DNA from: Candolleomyces eurysporus | Taxonomy: Eukaryota > Basidiomycota > Agaricomycetes > Agaricales > Psathyrellaceae | NCBI GenBank assembly: GCA_027579435.1 | Contig: JANBPK010000750.1 | Span: 1-64,000 of the forward strand | DNA length: 64,000 bases | Direction of reading: 5' to 3' | In this document: positions 33,096 to 44,234 of the stretch, one piece after another | Numbering within the stretch: position 1 is the stretch's first letter | Layout: each line of letters opens with the position of its first letter | Notes under the pieces: model-generated | The model's input: the letters and a program-made list of their open reading frames with translations, nothing else | Databases searched by the model: none | Told to the model about the DNA's origin: nothing | Program-made: the position numbers and the translations under genes

Positions 33096-34677
33096 AGGCT
33101 AGAGCGAGACACTGTCAGTCTATAATCCAGAACGACGGTCGACTGAGGGGCCTACTAGATAATGGATCTGACCAAGACAGTCGCATCCAAGAGAAAGCTC
33201 ATTTGCCATGGTTCCCATACCATATTCGCCACTATCGAAAGCGAACTTTCTTGGATGGGGAAATTCCGGCGCACCGTATGGTACAACCATCTCCGCCAAA
33301 GACAGACGATAGAACAGTGGTCGAATTTCACCATTGTCGTTATACGTTATGGTAGACAATGCGATTCCCTCTCTCGGTGTGAAAGCTACAGGGATAGTCG
33401 GTCTAGGCAGACAAGCAGGCGAAATGTCCCGGATGGTACGTACCGATGTGCATCGACCAGTTCTGCCACTCCAAAACGTGTCCGTTCATTTTGAAACTGA
33501 CACCCTCGGGCTGCACAACATGCAAAGGTTTGAGATCTGTCCTCTGCTTGTACCCGCCCTCCTCCGACTTCTCCATGAGGTCGGGAAGGAAGTCCCAACG
33601 ACGAAGTGGAGGGGGAATGCGGTCGCGATTCGAAACTGCTAGAGCGTCCTGTTCAAGAGAGGGTGCTCCGACGAAGTCGGTACTGAGTTTGTGCCCATTC
33701 TCGGTTTTCTTATAGTGAGGTGGGAAGTCTGTGGGAGACATTCAGCATCATATCAAACGATACGAGGAACGGCCTGAATTACCGATGTGGATGACCTTCT
33801 GTTGGGTAGAGTCGACGATGGGGATGAAGTCCTACAGCAGCGTGAGACAGTGTGAGATTTCTTGGGACTGATGAGGTACTTACCAAGGGATGGGCGTAGA
33901 GGTTCTCATGCTCGGAGAACCTGGCATACACGAAAGCCTGCTGTACTCGTTGGCTTTGAGGGAACCGAGCGTCGTAGCCAATGGACCAGCCGTCGCAGGC
34001 AATCTGGTCAGGCTCAATGCCTGTCAAGGGTATTCAGCCACAAGGCAATCAAGCTTGGTCAAGACAAGCACGAACCAACCGCCTTGGCCAATTCTTGCAC
34101 CTTTGGGTCCGCTTTGACGATGAATTCGCATTCCATCAGCTCTTCGGGAGAGATAAAGGGGTGGAGAGCTTTATCCAGTTCGACAAAGTCCTCCACTTCC
34201 CATTTTCCATCTTTGAGAGCGACGGTGGCGTTGTATCCTCCTCTGGCAAGTTGGAAGCGTGATGAGGCAATTTAGCGGTCTTAAGAGATGATGTCTTACC
34301 CTCGAACAGCATCCAAGAACTGGGATCCGGCGGTTCATGAGCTCGGAGGAAGAGAAAACGCCAACGATCGAGAAAACTCACATCGGCTTCAGCCCTTCGC
34401 ACGATGGGAGTAGGTTCTTCAGGTTTCGCTCCAGGTTCCAAAGGGATACCAAGGTATGCGAGGACCACTCTCTTCGGTGGTGGAAGGAGACTAGATGAAA
34501 AGAACCTGACGGCTTTGATATCCGTCTTCGCTGCGACGTATTTGCGGACCTCCGACGTCACAGCAACGATCTATAGAGCACATATGAACGATAAGCGCTG
34601 GCTGTAACCGCCTAGAATAAGCCCACCTCTTCCGCGGTCAAAGGGTCGAGAGGATGCTTGAAGGCTGCTTTGCTCAT
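31942..34677 (-). CDS. Copper amine oxidase (topaquinone enzyme)
   Basis: Oxidises primary amines to aldehydes with release of H2O2 and ammonia; fungal members are usually peroxisomal or cytosolic. The start at 34677 gives MSKAAFKHPLDPLTAEE, then the family N-terminal domains, and YNDNGEIRPLFYRLSLAEMV. The catalytic-base region follows (FAFDSGEYGMGTMANELSLG), then the topaquinone motif NYEYVWNY, assembled across an intron with the Tyr codon at 32924-32922. The copper ligand pair is HYHQH, and the C-terminus is HIPRPEDWPV joined to MPVEHLNVTLKPASFFKANP. The intron splitting the topaquinone motif (32920-32861) has a GC rather than GT donor. About ten exons. No clear peroxisomal SKL/SRL end: the chain ends SSCCGNTN. 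A CACGTG lies at 34832-34837 upstream. A dead 3' copy occurs at 27.2-28.0 kb. Confidence 0.93.
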
Positions 34678-35069
34678 GACGATGGGAAGAAACAAATGAA
34701 AAGTGGGGTTGCGATTGCGACCTTGGGATTCTTATCGATTATTAGGGGGGAATAGAGATCATCACCTGACGCTCACTCACACTTGTCTTTCGGCATGTCC
34801 ATCCACCTCCGTTTCGGTTTCGTACGGAACTCACGTGTAGCGTTAAGCGGAACGGCTTCCATTTGTTGTCACCCCAGAACCTTAGGCGCCAAAGACTCCG
34901 TACTTGTTCACCCACGTTCGATTAGGAAGAGAGGGAGGGGCCTAGCCTCAACCTGGACGTCGGCTTCGCTTCATTGTTCATCGGTCGCCTTGCAGAGGCT
35001 TGGAGGCTGCGGTTAGCGCTGAGTAGCTTATCAGTCAGTCAGGGGTACAAATGCCGAAACTAGCATGCG
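34678..35069. other. Intergenic, amine oxidase promoter side
   Basis: About 390 bp upstream of the amine oxidase start and downstream of the RBR gene. It holds CACGTG at 34832-34837. Open frames up to 77 codons have no resemblance to a family. No other feature is seen. Confidence 0.5.
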
Positions 35070-35218
35070 ATTAGCGTTCTTTGGATGTCTATGGATGAGA
35101 TAACAAAATTAAACAATAGATAATGGCGAAGATGGGTACTTGATACAATATCCGTCCGTCCTGGCAGATCCTTGTCCTTTCCGAATGTTCCGAAAATCGT
35201 CAGCTTATCGTGTTCACT
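35070..35218. repeat. 149-bp block shared with the repeat island at 50.9/52.3 kb
   Basis: Starts ATTAGCGTTCTTTGG and ends GTTCACT. The same sequence, interrupted by an insertion, occurs at 50873-50975 plus 52294-52343 in the same orientation. Here it forms the 3' flank of the RBR1 gene and includes its stop codon (35216-35214). Either RBR1 ends in sequence from a dispersed repeat, or the RBR1 3' end was copied into the island. Confidence 0.85.
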
Positions 35219-37130
35219 GCACCTTGCATTTGTCTCCTTTCGAGTGTCTGGTGCAATTTCTATAGTGTTCCTCCACCTGCGAAGTTACATTAGAGTTGTT
35301 CGACCCGTCTGCAATTTTCTGCCCGCATTTAAAGCAGAAATGTCTAAAACATCGTTCGGTAAGGGTGACTCTTGTGTGAGGACGTAGAATATAACGTACA
35401 GCTGACAGCCAACCCCTCTACACTGAATGTAGTTGTCGTTCGCGATTCGACGCCCTTGGTAGCCGCATCCTATCGTAACATCAGTATCTTCTTAGCTCCG
35501 GTGGGAAACGATAGAAGCAGTGAAAACGCACCAGGGCATGATCGGGCACCGGCTTTCTTATCGGGTGAGCATTTATGTTTATGAGCATTTCCACTGCGAG
35601 GCATCTCCTTAGAGCAGGATTTACACCATCTGTGTCCACAAAGGCTTAGGGGACAGGTGATGATTGATTCCTCGATGTACTGTTCCCGATCAACAAGCAT
35701 CGTCTCTTTACACCTGCAGAAGATTCAATAAGTTGAACAAGTCATCATGGAGCAACGCGAAGTGTGCTTACTTTGGACAGTATATACTACTCGAACTCGC
35801 GGAAACCCGATATTCTTCATAAATTTCGTGGCTGGCCTTTGGAAGACTTATTTGGTTGATGATGCCGTCCGAGATCACTATCGAGGAGTTGTAGTGAGTA
35901 CCAGTCGAATGAAAAGAAACTGTTACAACTTACTCCCCCAAGTCTTTCCGGGCTCGGAGTCTTCCAACACCAACGAACACATGGGGCACATGATAGGGAA
36001 GTGACACGCGGACAGTTCGCTTTCGATATGAGCCACCAGACAGGTATGGCAAACAACATGGAGACATTCAGGAATCTGCGAGATCTCTGTCACGGACACT
36101 CGCTNGGGGGCAATAGCCGCAATCCACAANGGGCTTCCTCTGCAGATGTTGGGCGTGGTGGATAGCTCCGAGTCGGAGGTGGTTGAGGTGCTGAGCGTTG
36201 AGGCGATGGTGGTGGAGGTGCTGAGCGTTGGGGCGATGGTGGTAGGGGTGCTGAACGTTGAGGCAATGGTGGCAAAGGTATTGACCGTGTAGGCGGTGGT
36301 GGTGGAGGCAACGGTCTGTCGTCGTCTAGGTCAATAAGACTGTTCGACTGTGCCTCGGCTGCTGCCTGCAATCGGAAGGCGTGGAAAGGATTATTGAAGA
36401 AATCTTTCGAAGAGGTGGGGGTTGGAGGAGTGGGTTCTGGAGGCCTTGGTGGCGGCGAAGGTGAGGCCGAAGCCGAAGCAGCATTGTCCTCTGTCGAGAA
36501 ACTTCTGAAAAACTTGGCTGCCTCGTCCAAATTCAGTTGCTGGAAGGAATCTTGGCTTTTGGCCGACGCTGGAGGCTCTGGTGAGGACCGCGGAGACTCC
36601 TTCGGACCAACATCGGCACCGGCGTAAGGGTTTGTGCTTTCCTCTCGAATTGGGCTTCGCTCCGCCTGGGCCCGCAGAATGTGGGGTATGTTCTGGCACT
36701 GCAGTCCAAGCTGCCATCCAATATCCTTATCTGCGTACCGTTTCGAGAGGTCCTCTAGCTCTTTCGTTGCAGATGAAGGTGATGCAGGAGATTCTGGTGC
36801 CTTCTGATTAGGCGGTCTTTTGGGAGGTATTGAAGTGTACGACGGAGGAGGTGTTGCCACGACATGAGAATCAAAAGGATTCCATGATTTTGCGGCGCCG
36901 TCCTGGGGTTCTTCCTCGAGGATAGTTTCCTTCCTAGACCGGCCTCCATATGACTCTGCCTGTAGTGCTAATTGCCACCCAAACTCGCTGGTAGGCCTGG
37001 GACCTTGCGAGGCCTCGGTGGTTGGTCTTCTTCGCACGCCGCTAAATGTGTCGCTCTGCTGCTTCCTGACGCTCTTCCCGGTCATTGAGGGGGGAATGCC
37101 GCGCTTTGCTTTTCCCAAGGTGTCGGTCAT
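35214..37130 (-). CDS. RBR-type ubiquitin ligase homologue lacking the RING2 catalytic cysteine (RBR1)
   Basis: RING-IBR-RING protein with a disordered N-terminus of about 330 residues (MTDTLGKAKRGIPPSMTGKS). That part carries two copies of a GWQLxLQ motif, two NPF tripeptides, and Pro-rich repeats of the type QRSAPxPPSP. RING1 follows (IPECLHVVCHTCL, then CPMC). IBR: YCPKCKETM, CPLSLCGHRWCKSC. RING2: CPGCGYQG, QCRGVGC joined to LHFCFKCGQKI. Aligned by equal spacing with the neighbouring RBR2 and with the known family pattern CxxC-x9-C-x4-C, the catalytic cysteine is Asp here (GAC at 35437-35435), and the usual GC.HM context is ND.YI. Thioester-based ligase activity is therefore not expected. 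N characters at 36105 and 36130 fall in RING1, so its first cysteines cannot be read. Confidence 0.85.
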
Positions 37131-37521
37131 GGTGAATATCGTTAAGGAAGGCGTACCAGGAGTGAGTGTTCAGTGATCAGGTCGGGTCCCAGTTCTGTGA
37201 CATGATGGAAGGATTGAATTGGGCGCTTACTATTAACGTGAGCAATTGTCAAAGTCGAGTGCGGCCCGTGGCAAGCTGTGCAGCAAACACTGCAGTCTCG
37301 ACAGCACGTCAGTATCACAAGCAAGTGAGGAACTTCTAGAGAGCAGGCCCAGACATGCTGTAGAGAAAGCCCCTATAACAGCTTTCAGGCGAGTCGGGTC
37401 GAGAGAGGGACATTTAATGGGAATTTCACACATGACGCATGACTAATAATACAGCAGGCATTTGCGACTAGTAATACATGATGAAATGAAAGTATATGTG
37501 GGAAGTTAGCTTCCCAACGCC
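37131..37521. other. Spacer between tandem RBR genes
   Basis: 391 bp between the RBR1 start and the RBR2 stop, both minus strand. It holds short frames only and no recognisable motif: RBR1 promoter plus RBR2 3' UTR. Confidence 0.5.
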
Positions 37522-38628
37522 CTACATCAAAGGACAGCCAAAAGGAAAGACCATTCTACACCATCTGTTGTGGAAAGTTGCTGCGTCGTATGCATCACCT
37601 CCTTGACCAGGCTTCCAAATGTTGCCTCCGCATCGGTAACAGAAGTGCCTGTTGAACAGTTAGAAAGGTCCAAAAACAAATAGCCGAGTGTGCGTACGTA
37701 TTGCAGCCAGGAACCCTGCACTAGAATGCCGATAAAAGGATAGTGAGTTACTGAATTGAAGGAGGTTGGGCAGAGACTCAACTCACCGTCATATGCGAGC
37801 AGCCTTGGTCTCTCTGGATAGGAGTTCTGCAACCTACACATAGCAATTGAGCCACCCACATTCAACTTTTAAAGCGACAAGGACCAAAACGAACCTGGGC
37901 AATACCTCCATCGCTTCCGTCGCATCAGCCGTCTAAACTTCGCGTCTTGCTTGCACTTGTGCGTCCGCGTACAGCTCGAGACGGTGGAGTTACACGCCCT
38001 ACACCACTGAGCGCCGCACGTAGTTATCGGGCACGTCACCAGAACGTTGTCCAGATCTTCCCGAGCAATCATCATGTCATGCTTGCAGCTGTTCCATGAC
38101 GGTATCGTTAGCGAAATTGGACAGCGACCTCGAAGGGAATTATCCAGGGGCGACTTACTCTGGACACTGCAATGACATGGCATACAGAGACAGCTGCAAT
38201 ATTTCGAACTTCTCATAGTCTTCCGACCGAAACTCGTCCCTGAGATGATTCAACGTCCTCTGATCGATCTCTAGAAATACAAGGACCTCATCAGCATCAA
38301 AGCAATGGCTGTATGAACGGACGAACCAAAGAGACGTACCTGTTTTCCTCGTGACCTGGAAGTCCACAGCACAGAGCGGACAGTAGATTGGGTAAATCAA
38401 GTCGCTCATTTTAGCGCGCACATGCCCAATTAGACAGTCGCGGCAAAACGTGTGGTTGCAGTCGGGCAAACAGGCCATTTGCAACGTAGAATACGACTCG
38501 TAGCAGATGCTGCAGATTCCCTCTTCAGCATATGGCATCCCGTCGAAGCCATTCACTTCAAGGTGAGTGAATAGGTCGCCGTATGGGCCTCCACCAGGCA
38601 TGGTCTTCACTGCTGAAGGCGCCGCCAT
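37522..38628 (-). CDS. RBR-type E3 ubiquitin ligase (RBR2)
   Basis: Compact RING-IBR-RING ligase that would pass ubiquitin from E2 through a RING2 cysteine to substrate. The start at 38628 gives MAAPSAVKTMPGGG. RING1: GICSICYESYSTLQM, CNHTFCRDCLIGHV, YCPLC. IBR: CKHDMMIARED, CPITTCGAQWCRAC, THKC. RING2, assembled over three introns: CPGCRTPIQRDQGCSHMTC, CRVPGCNTHFCYRCGG. The catalytic cysteine is the one in QGCSHM, at the tenth place after CPGC as in known members. The C-terminus is short, ending FPFGCPLM at stop 37524-37522. It lacks the long disordered N-terminus of its neighbour RBR1. At least six exons. The tandem same-strand placement suggests the two are paralogues. Confidence 0.92.
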
Positions 38629-39402
38629 ATCTCCGATTTTGTCGGTGTGTGCTGAATGAACGCTGCAGGATTGGTGGTATTGTGGGCGCGAATAAGAGTT
38701 GTTCGGGGCGCCGAGCGAGTTAGGTAGAAACGAGAGTGCGCTGGAGAGGAGAGCTCACGAGAGTCGTAATGAACGGAAACTGCGTGTTGTCTTCATATAG
38801 GGTGACGGCACCACCCACTTATTCCAAGTGCGGATATGGCAAGAGGGACCCTTGGGCTGTATAAGCAATATAATTGCCACAGTTTCAGCGAAAGATGTGT
38901 TCTACGCACCGCATTTTCCAAGGAAGATCCATAACGGGAGAGAATCCGAGCGAAGAACAGGCACACGCCAAATTGCACAGTAGGAAAAGGGACAAACCGT
39001 GGGCAACAAGTACTGCCACTGTACTCGGTTTGAGCTGTGGCTCCTGTCTGTCAGTGCTCCAATTCTCACACTGCGCCGCTTCGCAGTCGAAGACATGTAC
39101 CTGGATGCGCAACGTATCCAACGGAAATCGCGAAATGACTCGAGGCAATGCCCATAGTGACTACGAGTGACGAGACAAGGATCATCGAAGCTGCCAATCT
39201 CATCCCGCAAGTTCCGATGTCGAGTGTTGAACCTGACATTACTAGCACTCGAACCTCTATGAAAGTCACTTGTCATGTTTCCTCAAACCGGTGCAAAAAT
39301 ATGGCATGGGAACTATACACAGCGAAAAGAAATAGTATACATCAGCAGATTAAAATCAAAAAAAAAATATAGGAAAGGATACGGCAGAACGAAATGTGAA
39401 AA
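38629..39402. other. Intergenic, RBR2 promoter and sirtuin 3' flank
   Basis: About 770 bp. Several overlapping minus-strand frames (up to 124 codons, 38902-39276) contain hydrophobic stretches such as MILVSSLVVTMGIASS. However, they overlap in different frames, lack a supporting splice pattern and match no family I know. I did not call a gene, though a small spliced membrane protein cannot be excluded. Confidence 0.4.
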
Positions 39403-41179
39403 TCAACAAAAGTAAATCATGATGTTGCGGCNGATCAGGGACCTCGAGGTTTTCCGCCTGCCAACATTCTTGGATGCGAGCGTCTTCGTTCGAAGTATCG
39501 TGACCTTGGTAGAAGTCTTCCCAGCCTTTCGCCTTCTCGCAGCCGGTTTCGCTGCTTCTTCAATCTCCTTAATCACCTCAGCCTGAACATCTTGCATGGA
39601 GAGATCGAGGAGGCTGATGTCCATCTTGGACGACTCAGCATAGTCTGCTGGTTGTTCGGGATGATTGGTGGTTTCGCTGAACAAGAGTTTCCTCTCGCTG
39701 GCTGGCATGATTCCCTTGAAAACAGCAACGGATTGACGTTTTGAAGGGCTAGAGTTACGGTCATCGTAATGGGAGGATTTCTGTCGACGCTTGCCGGGTG
39801 ATGGCGGATGGTTCATCGATTTCTGAACTTCATGCGCATGCAAGTCGGATGACGATTCCGGTGCAACATTTTCATCCTTATTTCCCAAGACTGAAATTGA
39901 AATGTTCAGCAAGAAGTCGGTATCAGACAGTAAACATATCATACCTCGTTTTTTGGCCTTTGTAGCAACGGCAGCTGAAGATTTCGCGGTCTTGAAGGCT
40001 CCCGCCACGCTACGGCCATCCTCCGCATCTACCAGCGTCTGTTGGATTTCCCAATCGGATGGCCGGATTCTTTTCCAATCATCCAGAACTTTATGTACCC
40101 ATGTGTCCGTATCACCGGATACGTGATAATCGATAATATCGGCCCATTCTGAACTGGGAGGCGTCTTATTGACAAAAACGACTTTGCATGGCCGTTTTGA
40201 AGAAGAGCTCGAAGTTGCTGCTGAAGAGGTGGAATGGATGGTCTTCGCGAAATCCTTGACAAGTTGTTTGAGACCGTGGACCTTCATAGAAGTGCCCATA
40301 ATAATGAGCATGTCCGGTTTCTTGTTAACATCGGCCATCTGGATGGCACCGATGTCCTCGCCCAGAGGATGCGGCTCGTCGTATAACACGATCGCTGGTC
40401 GAAGGGAGCCAACGCGGATGGCTCTCGCTGAACGCGCGACACGCGCCTCGGCTGAAACGACATTAGATCAAATGCCACTGAAAGAGGAGATAATGGTACG
40501 TACAGCGTGACAAACACTCCGGACAGTCAGGCGCAGTTCCCTGAAGGAAAGCATTTAAGTGTTCTTGGGCACACGGAAACTCTGCTGAGCATACAATGCA
40601 GCGGACGCGATGGATATCGCCATGCAGCTGCACGTTGCGAACTTCCTTCACGCGGAGCTTGGCCGCATTCTTCCCCTTGCCACTAGACTTTGCTGCTTCA
40701 CCAGAGGACCCCATGAGGCCGACGCGTTCCTCGAGTCCGTCGATGTTCTGGGTATAAGAACGCAATAGCTTGTTCTTTGAGTCTAGTGTCTTGATAAAAT
40801 GATGTGTCTGAGATGGGGCGGCTTCGTCGATTTTCTTCTTGAGCTCTGCAATAAAACTGTAAAAAACCGATGTCGAGGTGGTATCCCGGAAGAGCGAAGC
40901 GTCGAAGAGGTCTCGACCCTTCATGACCACATCAGGGTATCGCTCCTTCACCATGTTGTAGAGGCCATCGGATGACCTGAAGTCCTATAGCACAGTCAGC
41001 CCGCTGCTAAGCGCTCCCGCAGAAATGCCACATACCGGAATGCCACATGAACATGATATACCAGCCCCTGTCACCACCACAATCTTCTTTTTCTTCACCA
41101 CCGCTGCTGAGAGATCATATAGCGCACGCCGGGTGTGCACATCTTTTGAGGCGGCGGCGAGGTCGAGGGTGATGGTCAT
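39403..41179 (-). CDS. HST4: Sirtuin, HST3/HST4 class NAD-dependent histone deacetylase
   Basis: NAD-dependent deacetylase; Hst3/Hst4-type sirtuins act in the nucleus on H3K56 acetyl and protect genome stability. The start at 41179 gives MTITLDLAAASKDVHTRRAL. NAD-binding motif VVVTGAGISCSCGIP is joined across a short intron to DFRSSDGLYNMVKERYP. Then come YTQNIDGLEERVGL, VQLHGDIHRVRCIVC with zinc cysteines CIVCSAEFPC and PDCPEC, IVLYDEPHPLGEDI, MLIIMGTSMKVHGLKQL and FVNKTPPSSEWADIIDYHV. A C-terminal extension of about 200 residues is basic and disordered, with GKRRQKSSHYDD and KPAARRRKAGKT, a likely nuclear signal. The N at 39432 is close to the C-terminus, so the last dozen residues and the exact stop are uncertain. 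The symbol denotes the Hst3/Hst4 group, not a specific orthologue. Confidence 0.92.
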
Positions 41180-41390
41180 TGTCGCTGTCGTGGCCGCGGG
41201 TAAGCTTGAAGCGGCAGGAGTGAGGTCTCAGTGACGACAAAGTTAAAACTTCCTTAAACGGACAACTTCAACATCGCGCCTACGACGCGATGATCACGTG
41301 AATGCGCGTCGCTTTTCTCACACTCATGATTGAGTTGATTGGGTGCCAAAAATAGCCCAACGCTTTTCCTCTCCACCAAGTCGAAACGAG
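41180..41390. promoter_or_regulatory. 211-bp divergent promoter, sirtuin / methyltransferase
   Basis: Bidirectional spacer with GATCACGTGA (CACGTG at 41295-41300), followed shortly by GCGCGTCGC. The ATCACGTG context matches the J-protein/IPI3 promoter. The regulator is not identifiable from sequence. Confidence 0.5.
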
Positions 41391-42459
41391 ATGAGCCTGA
41401 AGACCCTCCCTGAAAAGAATGAGGAATACGGAACAAAAGAATATTGGTGCGTCTTTGAATAATCTTATTGAATGATGCCACTCTAACGACTGTTGGGAAA
41501 TAGGAATCAAAGATATCAGTATGGAGTTCCTCTGCATCGCAGTGCGAATTCCCGTTCATGGAGTTTAGATCAGAGTCAGAGAGCGACTTTGACTGGTTCA
41601 AGACATATGCAGACCTGGCGCCTATAATGAACGACCTAATCCCGGACAAAGCCTCTCGAATACTCATGCTTGGATGTGGAAACTCGAAGCTCTCAGAAGA
41701 TGTACGCCTAAAACCCAGCATTCAAACCTCCCTCCTCTCATCCACCGACTTATCGAGCAGATGTGGGAAGACGGGTACCACAATATAGTGAATACCGATG
41801 TGCGTATTCCATCTCCTTAACTTCACCCTATATCTGATAAAATATTATGTTCTGCAGTATTCCGAGATCCTCATCGAGCAGATGCGTTCGAGGCATTCCG
41901 AAGCACGACCCTCAATGGAATGTCGGTTTTATTGGGTGCTTCTTACATCAATCTAGACAGTGTCCTGACGAGGGTCTAAAGGGCACGAAATGGATGTGAG
42001 AGACCTAAAGTTCGACGACGCTTCCTTTGATGTAGCAATCGACAAAGGTAAGTATTAAGCACCCTTTTACATAGAGATATAGCTGAGGGCCGACTTCCAA
42101 GGTACAATGGATGCCATGATGACTGCGAAAGCGGATGTTTGGGTGAGGATATAACAATCACACTGTTGGGAAAGCACATTGTCTGATCAGTTTCTCCAGG
42201 ATCCACCCCAGCAAGTCATCGACGATTGCAACAAAGAGGTGGACGAAACTCTCAGGTACCCTCAATTTCCGTCTCTTAAAGTCGAGTGCTAATCCAGCAC
42301 TGGCACAGAGTCCTGCGAAAGGGAGGGAAATTCATCTACCTCACCTTTGGCCAGCCTCACTTCCGAAAGCGCTACCTGCAAAAAGAAGGCACAAGCCTCG
42401 AAATCAGAACGCTGGGAGAAGCTTTTCACTACTTCTTGTACATCGTCACCAAAGAGTGA
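41391..42459 (+). CDS. SAM-dependent methyltransferase, EEF1A-lysine-methyltransferase-like (METTL13 N-domain / EEF1AKMT4 type)
   Basis: Seven-beta-strand methyltransferase of the group whose characterised members methylate lysines of translation factor EF1A. Nine exons (41391-41446, 41504-41518, 41569-41701, 41761-41799, 41858-41921, 41982-42047, 42102-42142, 42200-42255, 42309-42459) give 206 aa, with every phase consistent. Exon 2 is a 15-nt microexon. The chain opens MSLKTLPEKNEEYGTKEYWN, then SDFDWFKTYADLAPIMNDL. Motif I is ILMLGCGNSKLSEDM; NIVNTDYSEILIEQM and MDVRDLKFDDASFDVAIDKG carry the acidic residues; TMDAMM and VLRKGGKFIYLTFGQPHFRK follow. The family is clear; the protein substrate is inferred. 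The 3' end is 61 bp from the convergent NDUFAF7 stop. Confidence 0.9.
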
Positions 42460-42520
42460 TGAATAGACGTCTCGAAAAAACGACCTAATACAAGGACGAG
42501 TTGCCTCTTCTACTACAAAT

Positions 42521-44234
42521 CTAAAACAAGAATTTAACATTCTTGTAGAAATCAAGCATGGGGTTCTCTCCATTCCGAAGAGTCGTTTTGCCCAGATCGG
42601 CGTAGGTTTCGAGGAATTCCGCGTGCGTGAAGACGTTAGATTTGCGCTCTCCAACAGGGAGCCCACTTGACGATGCAACGCCATCTAGCGGTGTCCGCCG
42701 GTCCGCTGGGTAGGTGGACGAGAAGAAATTCGAACCTAGGCTCAGTGAGCTGGTTGACGACATGAGTGGTGTTGAGCGAGACGGGATTCCCCTATCCGAA
42801 GAATTCTTCACGGAGTGAGGCTGAGACAGCAGGTATTCATACATATCTCGCAGCCTCTCGAAGTCCGTTGGGAAAAAGATGTCGAAGTATCCTTGCTTGA
42901 CCAGAAGGGTACTACACGGGATCGTAGTATTGCGGAATCGTGTCTGGACAACAGGAGCGTTGTGTCCGGGAATTGTTTCAGGGAGGGAGGAGAAGTCGGA
43001 GAGGAGAAGGCGGTGTCTTGGGAAGTTTGTGCGAAGGGTGCGCAAAAGACTCAAAAGTCGGGTGGGAACGTATTCTTCGCGTGAAAGGTTAGGTGCGAAT
43101 GGCAGGTTTGCGTAGGCTTGTCGAAGGAACGAGGAAGAGCGGAGCGGCCTGCTGATAGGAGGTTCATGTCCCAGTCTTGAACGGATACCAAGCAAAGAAG
43201 AAATCAAGGGGTCGGAAACGGGCGTGTAGACGATGTCGAAATCCCCATCCTGGGAGATGGTCACGACGCCTTGATATGGTTGCATGGTGCGAAGATCGTA
43301 GCGGACAATGTCGTGCGCAAAGTTGTCCTGAACATCGGGTGAGAACAACACAGAGGGAACATAGCGGTGGTACGTACGATTACTTCCATTGCGACAAAGT
43401 AACATGGTGCAGGTTCTCTTGTCTTCCAGTGGAAGATGCTCCTGTGGTAGACTTTGGCACATGGATGGGCACCGGAAAGCCGTTTCTTTTGCTGACGGAC
43501 TAGGCTACTACTAATTTCGATGATGTTGTAGCGCGTCCTCTCGTACACCATTGGATAATATTCCTGGAGGTAGTTTAGAATATCCATGGCGAGTGTTCCG
43601 TTCCCAGCACCGATTTCATAAATGATGAAATCCTCGTAAGGGAAGTACTTGAGGAGGTACTCCGACACCAGGCACTGGGCTATAGCTTGAGCATAGTAGG
43701 GCTGTTTGTGTTTTGAGAATTGGAGAGGTTCGGACATCAACGGAGGCCCACCTTGAACAACTCCGTTGGCGTATGCCAAAGCTGACGTCCCGGTCCTTCA
43801 TAGCTATCCGACCCATAGTCTGCGTACTTTTGCGCAACGACCTCCTGGAATTCCACAGAGTTACGAAGCTTAGAGAAATCGAGCGGAGTCGCGTCGGTAT
43901 TGAAGATGGTTGCTTGTTTTGGGAAATATCCGTAATTGTGGTTGTATAGCGAGTCTTCGATGAAGTCCCGGACCAGCATTTTTACCCCGACGGGTGGGGT
44001 CTTCGCAGATTCCAGCTCATTTGCTGTAACGGTGGGAAGACTTGCGAGGTCCTCGACAGCAGTCGGGACCAGGGCACTCTTGTTGTAGTTCCATCTGTCG
44101 CTTGGCTCTTCCTTGCCTTGGTCCCTCCGATACTTGGGTGTTTTTGGCGGGGCCGTCGAGTACTGAGATGCTTGCGAGAAGCTACGAAATGCAACGGAAC
44201 GACATCGAGACGCTGCAAGCCTCGAAACGAGCAT
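42521..44234 (-). CDS. NDUFAF7: Mitochondrial complex I assembly methyltransferase NDUFAF7 (MidA)
   Basis: Arginine methyltransferase acting on the NDUFS2 subunit early in complex I assembly, in the mitochondrial matrix. The start at 44234 gives MLVSRLAASRCRSVAFRSFS, a typical Arg/Ser-rich presequence. Then come MLVRDFIEDSLYNHNYGYFP, GPGRQLWHTPTELFK joined to PYYAQAIAQCLVSEYLLKYF, motif I IYEIGAGNGTLAMDIL, NIIEISSSLVRQQKKRL and FVAMEVIDNFAHDIVRYDL. The C-terminal half is long, with TRLLSLLRTLRTNFPRHRLL, LPETIPGHNAPVVQTRF and GYFDIFFPTDFERL. A Ser/Thr-rich insert separates this from the end, NVKFLF. About four exons. Start codons of this gene and MMS19 are 125 bp apart on opposite strands. Confidence 0.92.

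Noticed and set aside
35400..35700. RBR1 as a pseudogene
   Set aside because: Apart from the catalytic-site change, all readable zinc ligands, splice sites and the frame are intact, and the RING1 uncertainty comes from N characters. A conserved inactive protein is the better reading.
38885..39276. Overlapping minus-strand frames with hydrophobic stretches, possibly a small secreted or membrane protein
   Set aside because: Three frames overlap, none extends by plausible splicing, and they lie in the promoter of RBR2; evidence too weak to call.
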